From contig NZ_CP060497.1 in NCBI RefSeq assembly GCF_014334135.1, forward strand, positions 620,001 to 684,000: 64,000 nt of DNA. The letters run 5' to 3'. The translations under genes were made by a program, and so were the position numbers. Numbering within the stretch: position 1 is the stretch's first letter; each line of letters starts with the position of its first letter. The notes below the pieces were generated by a model. It was not told the origin of the DNA and ran no database searches. It saw nothing but the letters and a program-made list of their open reading frames with translations. Of this stretch, positions 1-9,344 are shown piece by piece. Origin of the DNA: Olivibacter sp. SDN3. Its GTDB lineage: Bacteria > Bacteroidota > Bacteroidia > Sphingobacteriales > Sphingobacteriaceae.

Positions 1-1637
1 TCGGCGGCGCGCATCATCTCCTCTTCATGCTCCACCACGATTACTGTATTACCTACATCCCGCAGCGACTTTAGCACACTGATTAACCTCGTAGTATCAC
101 GTGGATGTAACCCAATACTGGGCTCATCCAGTACGTAAATTGATCCGACAAGTGAACTACCTAAGGATGTTGCTAAATTGATCCGCTGCGATTCACCTCC
201 GGAAAGTGTATTTGACAGCCTGTTAAGAGTCAAATAGCTCAACCCTACATCTGTCAAAAATCTGATTCTATTGGTTATCTCCATCAGTAACCGCTTGGCT
301 ATCGTTTCTTCATTTTTCGTTAGCTGTAATGTCTCAAAGAAAACCAGCAGTTCATCCAGTGGCATTAAAACGATATCTGTAATTGACTTTCCCCCTATTT
401 TGACATAGGCAGCATCTTGCCGTAACCGTGTACCTTTACATGCGGGACAATTCGTTTTCCCTCGATAGCGCGACAACATCACCCGATATTGAATTTTATA
501 TGTCTGTTCTTCCAGCTCCTTGAAAAACTCATCCAGCCCTTTGAAATAACTATTTCCTTCCCATAAAAGATTTTTTTGCTGTTCACTTAAATCGTTATAG
601 GCCCGATGAACGGGGAAATCAAATTTAATAGCACTTTTCACAAGTTTTGATAACCATTCGCCCATTTTTTCCCCTCTCCATGGCGCAATGGCTCCATCAT
701 AAACAGATCTGCTTTTATCCGGCACCACTAAATCTGGGTCTATACCGATTATCTTACCATAACCCTCACATCTCGAGCAAGCCCCATAAGGATTATTGAA
801 ACTGAAAAAGTTAGCAGTTGGCTCTTCAAACACCATTCCGTCCAGCTCAAAGCGATCGCAAAAGAAATGCTCTCTCTCGCCGTCATTTAGGAAACAATCC
901 CCCTTTCCCTCAAAAAATGCTGTTTGTACTGAATCCGCTATGCGACTTAAAGTTTCTTCTTCTTGATTGACTCGAATGCGGTCAACCACAATTCTTAAAT
1001 CGCCTTCTCCAACCGCCTCATTTCCGATAGCTTTATCTTCCAATAAGTTCTCTACTTTATGCAGCTCCCCTTTATATTCTACCCTTATAAACCCTTTCTG
1101 AAGTAAGACCGCCAGCTCTTCTTTCAGCTTTCGATTGTTATGTGGATGCAGAGGACAATAAATGGTTATCACGGTATCTTCTTTCAATGTACCGACAAAA
1201 TCAATTACATCAGTAACCGTATCTTTTTTTACTGCCTTACCAGACACTGGAGATATCGTTATACCAATTCTTGCAAAAAGAAGTTTCAAATAATCGTATA
1301 TTTCTGTCGAAGTGCCAACCGTTGACCTCGGGTTGCTGGTAATAACTTTCTGTTCAATTGCAATAGCTGGCGCTATTCCTTTAATATAATCAACCTCAGG
1401 CTTATTCATTCTGCCCATAAACTGCCTTGCATATGAAGATAAGCTCTCCACATACCTGCGCTGTCCTTCCGCATACAGTGTATCGAAAGCAAGAGAAGAT
1501 TTGCCAGAACCCGACATTCCGGTAATAACCACCAGTTTGTTTTTGGGTATTTCTACGTCAATATTTTTAAGGTTATGAACGCGCGCTCCCTTTATTAATA
1601 TATGAGATTTGGGGTTTGAATCTAGCTGTTTTGTCAT
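1..1637 (-). CDS. uvrA: UvrA, excinuclease ABC subunit A (5' part, truncated by window edge)
   Basis: DNA-damage recognition ATPase of nucleotide excision repair, acting with UvrB and UvrC in the cytoplasm. The reading frame is open from an ATG at 1637 to base 1, giving 545 codons of a protein that is normally about 940 residues. Visible are the first Walker A (GMSGSGKSS, residues 40-48), the zinc-binding CxRC near 250 and CPAC near 395, the ABC signature LSGGESQR, a Walker B-like [10 protein letters not shown] and the [10 protein letters not shown] switch region where the window ends. All belong to the first ATPase half, so the second ATPase half lies to the left. A TATTTTTG box on the minus strand at 1717-1710 is a plausible -7 promoter element. 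Identity is secure from motif order; I translated the frame by hand. Confidence 0.96.
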   Translation of the reverse strand, partial: MTKQLDSNPKSHILIKGARVHNLKNIDVEIPKNKLVVITGMSGSGKSSLAFDTLYAEGQRRYVESLSSYARQFMGRMNKPEVDYIKGIAPAIAIEQKVITSNPRSTVGTSTEIYDYLKLLFARIGITISPVSGKAVKKDTVTDVIDFVGTLKEDTVITIYCPLHPHNNRKLKEELAVLLQKGFIRVEYKGELHKVENLLEDKAIGNEAVGEGDLRIVVDRIRVNQEEETLSRIADSVQTAFFEGKGDCFLNDGEREHFFCDRFELDGMVFEEPTANFFSFNNPYGACSRCEGYGKIIGIDPDLVVPDKSRSVYDGAIAPWRGEKMGEWLSKLVKSAIKFDFPVHRAYNDLSEQQKNLLWEGNSYFKGLDEFFKELEEQTYKIQYRVMLSRYRGKTNCPACKGTRLRQDAAYVKIGGKSITDIVLMPLDELLVFFETLQLTKNEETIAKRLLMEITNRIRFLTDVGLSYLTLNRLSNTLSGGESQRINLATSLGSSLVGSIYVLDEPSIGLHPRDTTRLISVLKSLRDVGNTVIVVEHEEEMMRAA

Positions 1638-1903
1638 GAAATAATCCTAATTTTTGCCTCTCCACTTGATTGTTTATTTGACTTTATGACCAAGCAAAAG
1701 CAACGGCCACAAAAATACACAATAAAGAAATAACAAACGATTTTGATATTTTTTCTTTGTTTTTCTAAAAAAATTGTTTTGCTTTGAAGAAATTTACTAA
1801 CAAAACAAGGTATACATTATATACCATTAGGAGGACTGCTATAGAAAAAAAACTACTTACAAATACTTTTTTATTAAACGAAAAAGACGAAAAGTAGCAT
1901 AGC

Positions 1904-2491
1904 ATGACACTGCATAAAAAGACGGACCAACAGTTAATTCATTTGTATTTGGTCGGCAATGAAGCCGCAATTGAAGAGTTAGTTCATAGATATAAATCAA
2001 AGATTTACACATCCATCTATTTACTGGTAAAAGATTCCTATCTAGCCGAGGATTTGTTTCAAGATACTTTCATCAAAGTGATTAAAACGCTTAAAGCGGG
2101 AAGATACAACGATGAAGGGAAGTTTCTTCCATGGGCAATGCGCATCGCGCACAATCTCGTAATTGATTACTACCGCAAAGAAAAGCGCACCCCTTTTATC
2201 ACTAATTCGGATGGTTTCGACATCTTTGATGTTTTACCATTTTATGACGAAAGTGCCGAAGAGCGAATCATTCGGCAACAATCATATAAAGATCTCCGCA
2301 AAATGATCCAATTGCTGCCCGATGATCAGAAAGAAGTACTGATCATGCGGCATTATGGTGAAATGAGCTTCAAAGAAATCGCAGAGGTAACCGATGTAAG
2401 TATCAATACGGCTCTAGGAAGAATGCGATATGCGTTGAACAATCTTAGGAAAATGATTTCCAGCTCAGAAGTCGCGCTAAAAACCGGATAA
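1904..2491 (+). CDS. RNA polymerase ECF-type sigma-70 factor
   Basis: A 195-residue sigma-70 family factor. Region 2 is at about residues 25-95, with EDLFQDTFIKV as the core-binding and -10 recognition helix and WAMRIAHN after it. Region 4 is at about 135-185, with LLPDDQKEVLIMRHYGEMSFKEIAEV forming the -35 recognition helix-turn-helix. There is no adjacent anti-sigma gene, unlike FecR-linked sigma factors. Single copies of this type in Bacteroidota often act as general or stress sigma factors, but that role is inference here. The gene converges on the APP1-like gene, and their 3' ends overlap by 15 bases. The 266-base gap before it holds a short GGTATA/TATACC inverted repeat at 1809-1825. 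Confidence 0.9.
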   Translation: MTLHKKTDQQLIHLYLVGNEAAIEELVHRYKSKIYTSIYLLVKDSYLAEDLFQDTFIKVIKTLKAGRYNDEGKFLPWAMRIAHNLVIDYYRKEKRTPFITNSDGFDIFDVLPFYDESAEERIIRQQSYKDLRKMIQLLPDDQKEVLIMRHYGEMSFKEIAEVTDVSINTALGRMRYALNNLRKMISSSEVALKTG

Positions 2492-3481
2492 ATTAGAATA
2501 GAGATTTTCTTTTTGGATTAATCCGATTCTAAGCGAGAATTCGATAGCTTCGTGATTATTTTCGAAAAGGCATGTACGTATATCTGATTTGGCAAGATCT
2601 TTAAGCAATTGCAAAGTAAATTTACTGCGCCTTTTCTTTATATTACGTATAAAAATGGCAACTATCCTGTCGGGATATCTGTTGGCTAATGCTGTATATA
2701 TAATAGGATCTCGCTGTGAATTGTCGCCGATTAGCACAAACTTCTGCTTGGGAAAGACTCTAAGTAAACGATCAATCCGTCGATACTTGTCATCGTGTTT
2801 GGTTCTTCCTGATTTGAAAAAGTTATACCACTGTTTAAAATGGCTTAGCAGAAAGGATCCGGTTGGCAGACCGTTGTATCGAAATATTTCGTGTAAATAG
2901 TCGTAAAGATTCCATTCACTGCTGGAGACATAAAAAAAGGGGTTTAGATGTGCTGTTTCGGTAGCCGCGTTGGATAAAAGATTGTACCAAATTACATTAT
3001 CTTCAAAAAGCCGGCGGCGGTAAGGGTTTCTGGCCAACAACTCTCTTAACCTTCTCCAGAGCGATGCCGAATGCGATATTAAAACGGTATCATCAATATC
3101 TGATACAAATGCATATTGTGTAGTGCTAGGTACATACACCTTACCTGGAACATATTTGGTCTCAGTCCCCTCCTCAATCAAGCCTACCTTCAGATCGTAA
3201 ATCCCCGGTTCTAAATGCATTTCAGAAGTCCACTTAAATTTAAAAAAACCATCACTAGCCGACTCTGTTTCAATTATTTGATCCATGAATACTAATCTCA
3301 ACCGAGCATAAGCATATGGCCTACTCATAAATAATTTTAACAATGTAAGCATCTGCTGAAAGCTATTAGCGGCCAACTTCACATCAATTTCAGGCCTCCA
3401 TTTAAACACATGCCCGTAAACTACGAGGTTTTTAGTATGGCCATAACCATTATATATTTTAATTTCCGCAGAAGCACTCAT
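2477..3481 (-). CDS. APP1-like phosphatidate phosphatase domain protein (DUF2183)
   Basis: A 334-residue protein with an N-terminal beta-rich part (about 1-120) and a C-terminal HAD-type catalytic domain of the APP1/DUF2183 family. The nucleophile motif SDIDDT is at residues 127-132, and a second acidic motif, VLIGDNSQRD, lies near 250. In yeast, App1 dephosphorylates phosphatidic acid. Bacterial members are mostly untested, so lipid phosphatase is a family-level guess. No signal peptide is obvious. It lies divergent to a diacylglycerol-kinase-like gene 57 bases away, and both could act on the same lipid pool. The 3' end overlaps the sigma factor by 15 bases. Confidence 0.82.
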   Translation of the reverse strand: MSASAEIKIYNGYGHTKNLVVYGHVFKWRPEIDVKLAANSFQQMLTLLKLFMSRPYAYARLRLVFMDQIIETESASDGFFKFKWTSEMHLEPGIYDLKVGLIEEGTETKYVPGKVYVPSTTQYAFVSDIDDTVLISHSASLWRRLRELLARNPYRRRLFEDNVIWYNLLSNAATETAHLNPFFYVSSSEWNLYDYLHEIFRYNGLPTGSFLLSHFKQWYNFFKSGRTKHDDKYRRIDRLLRVFPKQKFVLIGDNSQRDPIIYTALANRYPDRIVAIFIRNIKKRRSKFTLQLLKDLAKSDIRTCLFENNHEAIEFSLRIGLIQKENLYSNLSGF

Positions 3482-3538
3482 TAACTTTCAAACATTCAAA
3501 TCATTCAGTGGTTTTAATAGTTGTTAATAGAATTTATC

Positions 3539-4417
3539 ATGAACAGCAAGCCTGATCTCGTTTTGTTCTTTATTGTTAACTCTTTTTCGGGTAACAGGCA
3601 TCTGGATTATACCCAGATTATCCAGAATTACTTTAAAGCAACTTCACATATAACTCACTTTTATCCTCTACCTAAAAACTGTTCTATCCAAGCCATTAAA
3701 GGTGCTATCGCACGTTATAACCCTGACCGCGTAATTGCCGTGGGTGGAGATGGAACAGTAAAACTTGCCGCAGAATGTTTAATGGGCACTTCTATTCCGC
3801 TAGCCATCATTCCTGCAGGATCGGCGAATGGCATGGCAAAAGAAATGAACATTAAAAGTAACCCAAAATCAGCATTAGATACAGTCATACATGGTATACC
3901 CAGGAGGGTACATGCTTTACTTATAAATAAACAATTAAGTATACACTTAGCAGATATTGGAATAAACGCACGTATTATCAAGAAGTTTCAATCCTCTAAA
4001 GAGAGAGGAATGACTGGATATGCAAAAGCTGCTTGGCAAACATTTAAAAGACATAAAAAAATGCATGTAACGATTACTACTGGTCAAAAAATGTGGGCCC
4101 GAAAGGCAGAGATGGTGGTTATAGCAAATGGAACAACCTATGGAACTGGCGTAAAAATCAACAAAACAGGCTCGCTATATGATGACCACTTTGAGGTGAT
4201 TATCGTCAAGTGGTTTTCCTTATTGGAGTTACTAAAAATGTGTTTCAGCTTCAAAACTCCATTTAATCCATTTAAAACAGAGATTATACAAACCGATAAA
4301 GTGACATTAAAAATCAAAGAAAACACCTTTTTTCAGATTGATGGAGAGTATATAGGCAAGGTCAATCTTATTGAGGCCGAAATAATCAAAGAGGCCTTAT
4401 ATATTATAAGCCCGTAG
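3539..4417 (+). CDS. Diacylglycerol kinase / YegS-type lipid kinase
   Basis: A lipid kinase of the DAGK catalytic family, about 292 residues. The nucleotide-binding loop VGGDGTVKLAAE and the following IPAGSANGMAKEM are the hallmark motifs. A late FFQIDGEYIG matches the conserved C-terminal DGE of YegS-like kinases. It probably phosphorylates diacylglycerol or a related lipid at the membrane. The frame can be extended to a TTG at 3521, but the first ATG at 3539 is preferred because the family starts close to the first beta strand (LVLFFIVNSFSG). Its divergent neighbour encodes a putative phosphatidate phosphatase, which would catalyse the opposite reaction. Confidence 0.85.
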   Translation: MNSKPDLVLFFIVNSFSGNRHLDYTQIIQNYFKATSHITHFYPLPKNCSIQAIKGAIARYNPDRVIAVGGDGTVKLAAECLMGTSIPLAIIPAGSANGMAKEMNIKSNPKSALDTVIHGIPRRVHALLINKQLSIHLADIGINARIIKKFQSSKERGMTGYAKAAWQTFKRHKKMHVTITTGQKMWARKAEMVVIANGTTYGTGVKINKTGSLYDDHFEVIIVKWFSLLELLKMCFSFKTPFNPFKTEIIQTDKVTLKIKENTFFQIDGEYIGKVNLIEAEIIKEALYIISP

Positions 4418-4472
4418 ACCGGCTGACCATTTGTTATCATCTTACGCTACAAAATACCGGTATTAAACCAAA

Positions 4473-4694
4473 AAGCCAGCACACATCGCACTGGCCTTCG
4501 TAGGGTCGAGTTGCGGAAAGTCGAACCTCATTGAAGACTTTAAAGCTATAACAGAAGCAAGAAAATACATCCAAATGAACACTTAATCTAAGTATGTCCA
4601 TTTTCAAATAAAAAATGGACATATCTTAAAAATATGTCCATTTTATTTCATTACTTTGTATATATGTCCAGTATCAGGTTAAATTTGAACATAT
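4473..4694 (+). promoter_or_regulatory. Operator-like repeat cluster before the fic gene
   Basis: The 277-base gap between the lipid kinase and fic holds a hairpin GCCAG/CTGGC near 4475-4495, probably the end of the upstream transcript. It is followed by repeated TATGTCCA units. A 12-bp perfect inverted repeat (TATGTCCATTTT at 4593-4604 and its complement at 4612-4623) is followed by a single direct copy at 4633-4644. A second inverted pair follows, TATATGTCCA at 4661-4670 and its near-complement ending at 4694, immediately before the ATG. A TTACTTTG at 4651-4658 is a possible -7 box between the repeats. Repeats flanking and overlapping a promoter suggest repressor binding, possibly by the Fic protein's own C-terminal winged helix (inference). 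Confidence 0.6.
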
Positions 4695-5807
4695 ATGGCA
4701 TACGATAGAACAAAACCTTTCAATGATCTTCCGCCCCTGCCTCCGCAGAACATTGATGATGACGTAGATATTCTGAAAAAACTGGTCACGGCATCCAGAG
4801 CATTGGCAGGGGTAAATAGTAATGTACGGCGTCTGCCCAATCCCTATATGCTGGTCAATACGATTGCTCTTCAGGAAGCCAAAGCGTCATCTGCTATAGA
4901 AAATATCTTTACAACAGAAGACGAGCTTTATAAAGCTGTGTCGGATACCTTTCAGGAAAAAAATGCCAATCCTGCCACAAAAGAGGTTTTGAGGTATAGG
5001 GAAGCACTTTGGGAGGGATATCAACGTGTAAAGGAAAAAAACGATATCGACCTTGAAAGTATAATTGCTATTTTCCGACAGATCAAAAATACATCTGGCA
5101 GCATACGTCCAGCACATACATTGACGGTCATTCAACGTGGGCAAAGCGAATTTAGATCAGGGGAGATTATATACACTCCTCCAAGAGGAGTCGGTCTTGT
5201 AGAACGACTAATGGGAAATCTATTGGACTATCTGAATGATGATAAGCTGTCCGACACTGACCCATTACTCAAAATGTGTATAGCACACTATCAATTTGAA
5301 GCCATACACCCTTTTCCTGACGGAAATGGTCGTACAGGTCGGATATTAAACCTGCTCTACTTGGTCAATCAAGGTCTCTTGGATCAACCGGTCTTGTATC
5401 TTTCCAAATATATCATCGTACACAAAGATGATTATTATTATAATTTAGGTGCCGTTACTCAGCGTGGGAGTTGGAAACCATGGGTACTCTATATGCTGGA
5501 TGCAGTTGAAAAAACAGCACTTTTAACCAATCAACTCATCAACAGTATACTGGATCAGATGGAAACTACATTGGAATACGGTAAGTCAAATATCAAATGG
5601 TATAATAAAGAAGTAAATGAACTGCTGTTTAGTCAACCCTATATCAAACCAAAGTTGATCGGCGACATACTACAGATATCCTCCAGAACAACTTTGACAA
5701 AATATGTCAATGAACTTGTCGCAGCGCGAATACTCACACCGTCAAAAGAAGGACGAGAAGTTTTTTATATCAATGACGATTTGATTCGTATATTGGAAGG
5801 ACAATAG
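4695..5807 (+). CDS. Fic family protein (class II, self-inhibited AMP-transferase type)
   Basis: A 370-residue Fic protein. The N-terminal part carries SSAIEN at residues 65-70, matching the inhibitory [S/T]xxxE[G/N] helix of class II Fic proteins. The catalytic loop HPFPDGNGRTGR begins at His205. The last 80 or so residues look like a winged-helix DNA-binding domain (LIGDILQISSRTTLTKYVNELVAARIL). Family members transfer AMP from ATP to protein hydroxyls; the target cannot be read from sequence. No antitoxin gene is adjacent, consistent with an internal inhibitory helix. The promoter region carries a dense repeat cluster at 4593-4694 that may be an autoregulatory operator. The protein is full length with an intact catalytic motif. 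Confidence 0.92.
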   Translation: MAYDRTKPFNDLPPLPPQNIDDDVDILKKLVTASRALAGVNSNVRRLPNPYMLVNTIALQEAKASSAIENIFTTEDELYKAVSDTFQEKNANPATKEVLRYREALWEGYQRVKEKNDIDLESIIAIFRQIKNTSGSIRPAHTLTVIQRGQSEFRSGEIIYTPPRGVGLVERLMGNLLDYLNDDKLSDTDPLLKMCIAHYQFEAIHPFPDGNGRTGRILNLLYLVNQGLLDQPVLYLSKYIIVHKDDYYYNLGAVTQRGSWKPWVLYMLDAVEKTALLTNQLINSILDQMETTLEYGKSNIKWYNKEVNELLFSQPYIKPKLIGDILQISSRTTLTKYVNELVAARILTPSKEGREVFYINDDLIRILEGQ

Positions 5808-5832
5808 AGTATCTACCATAAAGTACCTTAAC

Positions 5833-5865
5833 AAAAAAGGAAAGCCTGTGGTTCGACTTTCCTTT
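5833..5865 (-). terminator. Rho-independent terminator after tRNA-Met
   Basis: A 9-bp stem (AAAGGAAAG at 5836-5844 with CTTTCCTTT at 5857-5865) is followed on the minus strand by six T residues at 5838-5833. It sits six bases beyond the tRNA 3' end. It may also slow transcripts leaving fic from the other side. Confidence 0.65.
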
Positions 5866-5870
5866 AAAAG

Positions 5871-5944
5871 TAGCGGGGAGCAGGATCGAACTGCCGACCT
5901 CAGGGTTATGAATCCTGCGCTCTAACCATCTGAGCTACCCCGCC
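5871..5944 (-). tRNA. tRNA-Met (anticodon CAU)
   Basis: The minus strand folds as a standard cloverleaf: a 7-bp acceptor stem GGCGGGG/CCCCGCU with a closing G-U pair, D arm with AGCUCAGAUGGU, anticodon CAU in loop UUCAUAA, T arm GGCAGUUCGAUCCUGCU-like, and discriminator A. No CCA is encoded. A CAU anticodon could be elongator Met, initiator Met or lysidine-modified Ile2. The acceptor stem lacks the 1-72 mismatch typical of initiators, so elongator Met is preferred, but Ile2 is not excluded. Confidence 0.93.
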
Positions 5945-6034
5945 TTTTGGGTTTGCAAATATAGTTTATTTTCCTTTTCTTTAGAAAAAAAGTTTAAAAA
6001 GTATTTTATGGAGCGTTTATTATCCTAAACCATT

Positions 6035-6412
6035 ATGACAGAGAAAAGAAAATTACAATTAGAATACGAGGTGAGGTCATCACCCAAAATATTATATTCA
6101 TTCATTAGTGAACCTAATGGGTTGTCTCAATGGTTTGCGGACGATGTAATCTATCAAGATAATAAATTCAATTTTATATGGGACAACGAAACGCATCCTG
6201 CTAAACTGGTCAGTGCTAAAGAAAATAAAAGTGTCAAATTTGCTTGGTTAGACGATACACCTTATTACTTCGAATTGGAAATTATTCAAGACGAATTAAC
6301 AAACGACGTGGCCTTAGCAATTACCGATTTTACTACAGAAGATAATGAAGCGGAGAGAAAGTTAATTTGGAAAAATCAGGTACAATACCTGTTACGTGTA
6401 TTAGGCGCGTAA
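6035..6412 (+). CDS. START-like domain protein (SRPBCC/AHSA1-like fold)
   Basis: A 125-residue cytoplasmic protein with the pattern of a START/SRPBCC helix-grip fold. It starts with a beta strand (LQLEYEVRSSPKILYSFI), continues with LSQWFADDV, alternating strands with VKFAWLDD, and ends in a long C-terminal helix (LIWKNQVQYLLRVLGA). Such domains form a hydrophobic pocket. A compact version is widely conserved in Bacteroidota without an assigned substrate. It ends 86 bases before the LptF/LptG-type permease, but a promoter-like TATCTTTG between them suggests the permease has its own start. Fold assignment is moderately sure; function is unknown. Confidence 0.8.
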   Translation: MTEKRKLQLEYEVRSSPKILYSFISEPNGLSQWFADDVIYQDNKFNFIWDNETHPAKLVSAKENKSVKFAWLDDTPYYFELEIIQDELTNDVALAITDFTTEDNEAERKLIWKNQVQYLLRVLGA

Positions 6413-6418
6413 ATTTCT

Positions 6419-6426
6419 TATCTTTG
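6419..6426 (+). promoter_or_regulatory. Bacteroidota -7 promoter element before the LptF/LptG gene
   Basis: TATCTTTG matches the TAnnTTTG consensus of primary sigma-factor promoters in Bacteroidota. It lies 72 bases before the permease ATG, just after the stop of the START-like gene. No clear -33 TTTG was found at the usual distance. Confidence 0.5.
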
Positions 6427-6498
6427 TATCTGTAAGATACATATCTCTGCGACAGTAAGAGTATGTGAAGTAGAAGAGTAGAACAGCGGTCATTTTTA

Positions 6499-7950
6499 AT
6501 GAAAAAAATTCACACACTCGTATTAAAAGCATTCATCAGGCCTTTTATCGTTACATTTTTCATTGTAATGTTTGTGCTGTTGATGTTATTTTTGTTCAAA
6601 TACATCGACGACTTAATTGGTAAAGGATTTGAATGGTATGTAATTTTAGAACTGCTCTGGTACGCTTCGGCAGCTCAAATTTCTATGGCCATGCCCCTCG
6701 CCATGTTACTATCATCAATCATGACCTTCGGAAATTTAGGGGAAAGTTATGAGTTAGTTGCTATTAAAGCTGCAGGCGTATCACTGCGTAAGGCGATGAT
6801 GCCTTTAATTATTCTAGTGGGCATGATCAGTGTTGGTTCGTTCTTTTTTAGCGATTATATCCTTCCCATTACCAATTTGAAGATGGGTTCTTTGCTCTAT
6901 GATGTGAGAAACAAGAAAGCTGATTTCTTAATTAAAGACGGTATTTTCAACAATAGTATCCCCGGTTACTCTATACGTGCGCAGAATAAAAACAAAGATG
7001 GCACCGTGCTATACAACCTAATCATCTATCAACATGGTAACATATCGAGAGGCACAAATGTATTGTTGGCAAAAGAGGGTGTCATGTACAATTCTCGAGA
7101 TAACAACTACATGATTTTGAAATTGAAAGACGGTGTGCGTTACGAAGAATCGACTGCGGGCGATCGATCGTATAACCCCAGACAACAGTATACGCGTTAC
7201 TATTTTGAACAAACGGAGCAAAAATTTGACATGTCTACTTTTCAGATGAAAAGAACTGATCAAGAGTTATTTCGAAGCAATTCTATGATGCTGAATTTAA
7301 AGCAGCTAAAATATTACACTGACTCCACATCACAAAAATTAGACAGTATACGGAACACTATTTTTAATGAGGTAAAATCAAACTACAAGTTATTAAACTC
7401 CTATCAAGCTAGCCAAAATAAGAAAGAAATTGGAGCACCGATAACTTACGATCAAACGTTTAAAGATATTATTCCAGCAGATAAGCGGTTAATAGCGTTA
7501 GGAAATTCGCTGACAGATATCCGTTATATAAAAGAGACACTTGATATGAAAGCGAAATCAGATAAAGACTATACCTTGACGATTATTCGATACATTATCG
7601 AATATCAGAAAAAATTCACTTTAGCTGCATCTTGTTTGTTATTATTCTCCATAGGCGCTCCTTTAGGAGCCATTATCAGAAAAGGTGGTTTAGGACTGCC
7701 TGTTGTCATGGCGATCATCTTTTTCTTAATTTATCATATCATATCAACTGTAGCAGAAAAATCTGCAAAAGAAGGCAATATAGATCCTGTATTGGGCATA
7801 TGGACAGCAATCATTGTTCTAACACCGTTAGGTATATTTCTTACATACAAGGCAGCAACAGATTCTGCTCTTTTCGACGTAGAAAATTATAAAATTGCAT
7901 TAAAAAAATTTCTCAACAAATTCAAAAGCAAATTCAAAAGAAAAGATTAG
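6499..7950 (+). CDS. LptF/LptG family permease (YjgP/YjgQ)
   Basis: A 483-residue inner-membrane protein of the YjgP/YjgQ family, which extracts LPS from the inner membrane and passes it to the periplasmic bridge together with LptB and LptC. It has the family's layout: transmembrane helices at roughly 13-35, 55-80 and 95-120, a long soluble periplasmic jellyroll segment from about 125 to 370, then three more helices at about 375-395, 405-425 and 435-455. The conserved MAMPLAMLLSS stretch follows helix 2. The soluble part is longer than in E. coli LptG, as is common in Bacteroidota. LptF and LptG cannot be told apart here; only one gene is present. Confidence 0.9.
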   Translation: MKKIHTLVLKAFIRPFIVTFFIVMFVLLMLFLFKYIDDLIGKGFEWYVILELLWYASAAQISMAMPLAMLLSSIMTFGNLGESYELVAIKAAGVSLRKAMMPLIILVGMISVGSFFFSDYILPITNLKMGSLLYDVRNKKADFLIKDGIFNNSIPGYSIRAQNKNKDGTVLYNLIIYQHGNISRGTNVLLAKEGVMYNSRDNNYMILKLKDGVRYEESTAGDRSYNPRQQYTRYYFEQTEQKFDMSTFQMKRTDQELFRSNSMMLNLKQLKYYTDSTSQKLDSIRNTIFNEVKSNYKLLNSYQASQNKKEIGAPITYDQTFKDIIPADKRLIALGNSLTDIRYIKETLDMKAKSDKDYTLTIIRYIIEYQKKFTLAASCLLLFSIGAPLGAIIRKGGLGLPVVMAIIFFLIYHIISTVAEKSAKEGNIDPVLGIWTAIIVLTPLGIFLTYKAATDSALFDVENYKIALKKFLNKFKSKFKRKD

Positions 7951-8012
7951 ATGTGTATAAAGAACACCTGCTAACATGACTTTTCCATTATGCACGTCAA
8001 CTTTAACAATCT

Positions 8013-8020
8013 TATCTTTG
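8013..8020 (+). promoter_or_regulatory. Bacteroidota -7 promoter element before ribBA
   Basis: TATCTTTG lies 25 bases before the ribBA ATG and matches TAnnTTTG. The implied transcript has a leader under 25 bases, leaving no room for an FMN riboswitch, and none is visible. Confidence 0.55.
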
Positions 8021-8045
8021 TATAATTTTAACATCATATAAAGTA

Positions 8046-9260
8046 ATGAATTTTCATTTAAACACGATCGAAGAGGCGATCGAGGATATTAAGGCCGGGA
8101 AGGTCATCATAGTAGTTGACGACGAGGATAGGGAAAATGAGGGAGATTTTATTGCTGCAGCCAGCAAAGCAACACCAGAAGTCATTAACTTCATGATAAC
8201 CCATGGTAGAGGCCTAGTATGCGCTCCTTTAACAGAACAAAGATGCCGCGAGTTAGATTTACACCCTATGGTGGGCCAAAATACGGCTGTTTATGAAACA
8301 AACTTTACCGTTTCGGTTGATTTACAAGGATATGGATGTACTACCGGTATATCGGCATCCGATAGATCGAAAACTATACAAGCGTTAATAAATCCAGATA
8401 TTAAACCAGAAGAGCTTGGTCGACCGGGACACATTTTCCCACTAATAGCAAAAGACGGAGGTGTACTACGCCGTACCGGCCATACTGAAGCTGCCGTCGA
8501 CTTAGCTCGCTTAGCAGGATTAGAGCCTGCTGGCGTCCTTGTAGAGATCCTGAAAGAAGATGGCGAAATGGCCCGTTTACCCGACTTGATTGAGGTAGCT
8601 AAGAAATTCAATCTCAAGATTGTTTCTATTGAAGATTTGATTGAATATCGCCTTACAAAAGATTCCCTTATCAATAAAGAAGTTTCCGTTAAATTGCCCA
8701 CCGAATGGGGAGATTTTAACTTAGTTGCTTATAAACAAAAAAACACAGGAGAACAACACTTGGCACTCGTTAAAGGAGCTTGGGAACCTGATGAACCGAT
8801 ATTGGTTAGGGTACACAGCTCCTGTTTAACAGGTGATATCTTTGGATCTTGCAGATGCGATTGTGGCCACCAGCTTCACAAAGCAATGGAAATGATAGAA
8901 AAAGAAGGGAAAGGAGTTATCGTATATATGAATCAAGAAGGTAGGGGCATAGGATTAATCAATAAATTACACGCGTATAATCTCCAGGAAAATGGCTTAG
9001 ATACCGTGGACGCAAACGTTCAACTGGGTTTCAGCCCAGACCTTCGCGATTATGGTATTGGCGCACAAATTCTACGCAATTTAGGCGTAACCAAAATGAA
9101 ATTAATGTCTAATAATCCAACCAAACGTGCGGGGCTTGTTGGATACGGCCTTGAAGTAGTTGAAAATGTACCTATTGAAATAGCTTCTAACAAGCATAAC
9201 GAGCTCTATTTACGCACTAAAAGAGACAAAATGGGACACACTATTATGAAGAACACTTAG
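8046..9260 (+). CDS. ribBA: Bifunctional 3,4-dihydroxy-2-butanone-4-phosphate synthase / GTP cyclohydrolase II
   Basis: Catalyses the two entry reactions of riboflavin synthesis. The RibB half (about 1-200) makes dihydroxybutanone phosphate from ribulose-5-phosphate; the RibA half (about 208-400) opens GTP. RibB shows [11 protein letters not shown] near residues 24-36 and the HTEA metal-site histidine segment. RibA shows the zinc motif C-x10-C-x-C ([17 protein letters not shown]) near 260-273 and the GTP-binding QEGRGIGL. The length of 404 residues is normal for the fused enzyme and both halves look intact. The gene stands alone, with its own -7 box and a strong terminator, and an insertion sequence lies just beyond the terminator. 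Confidence 0.97.
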   Translation: MNFHLNTIEEAIEDIKAGKVIIVVDDEDRENEGDFIAAASKATPEVINFMITHGRGLVCAPLTEQRCRELDLHPMVGQNTAVYETNFTVSVDLQGYGCTTGISASDRSKTIQALINPDIKPEELGRPGHIFPLIAKDGGVLRRTGHTEAAVDLARLAGLEPAGVLVEILKEDGEMARLPDLIEVAKKFNLKIVSIEDLIEYRLTKDSLINKEVSVKLPTEWGDFNLVAYKQKNTGEQHLALVKGAWEPDEPILVRVHSSCLTGDIFGSCRCDCGHQLHKAMEMIEKEGKGVIVYMNQEGRGIGLINKLHAYNLQENGLDTVDANVQLGFSPDLRDYGIGAQILRNLGVTKMKLMSNNPTKRAGLVGYGLEVVENVPIEIASNKHNELYLRTKRDKMGHTIMKNT

Positions 9261-9290
9261 ATACGAGATACACGGCCATAACAAATCAAG

Positions 9291-9326
9291 AAGAAGGCGT
9301 CTAAAAAGGGCGCCTTCTTTCTTTTT
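9291..9326 (+). terminator. Rho-independent terminator of ribBA
   Basis: A 9-bp perfect stem AAGAAGGCG (9291-9299) / CGCCTTCTT (9311-9319) is followed by a T-rich run to 9326. It lies 30 bases after the ribBA stop. Confidence 0.85.
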
Positions 9327-9344
9327 GTATCTACCTGTAGAGTC

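Noticed and set aside
1829-1834. Perfect AGGAGG Shine-Dalgarno-like sequence upstream of the sigma factor
   Set aside because: It is 70 bases before the ATG and no start codon with a useful frame follows at normal distance, and Bacteroidota rarely use strong SD sites.
7981-8045. FMN riboswitch before ribBA
   Set aside because: The leader after the -7 box is under 25 bases and lacks any conserved RFN element.
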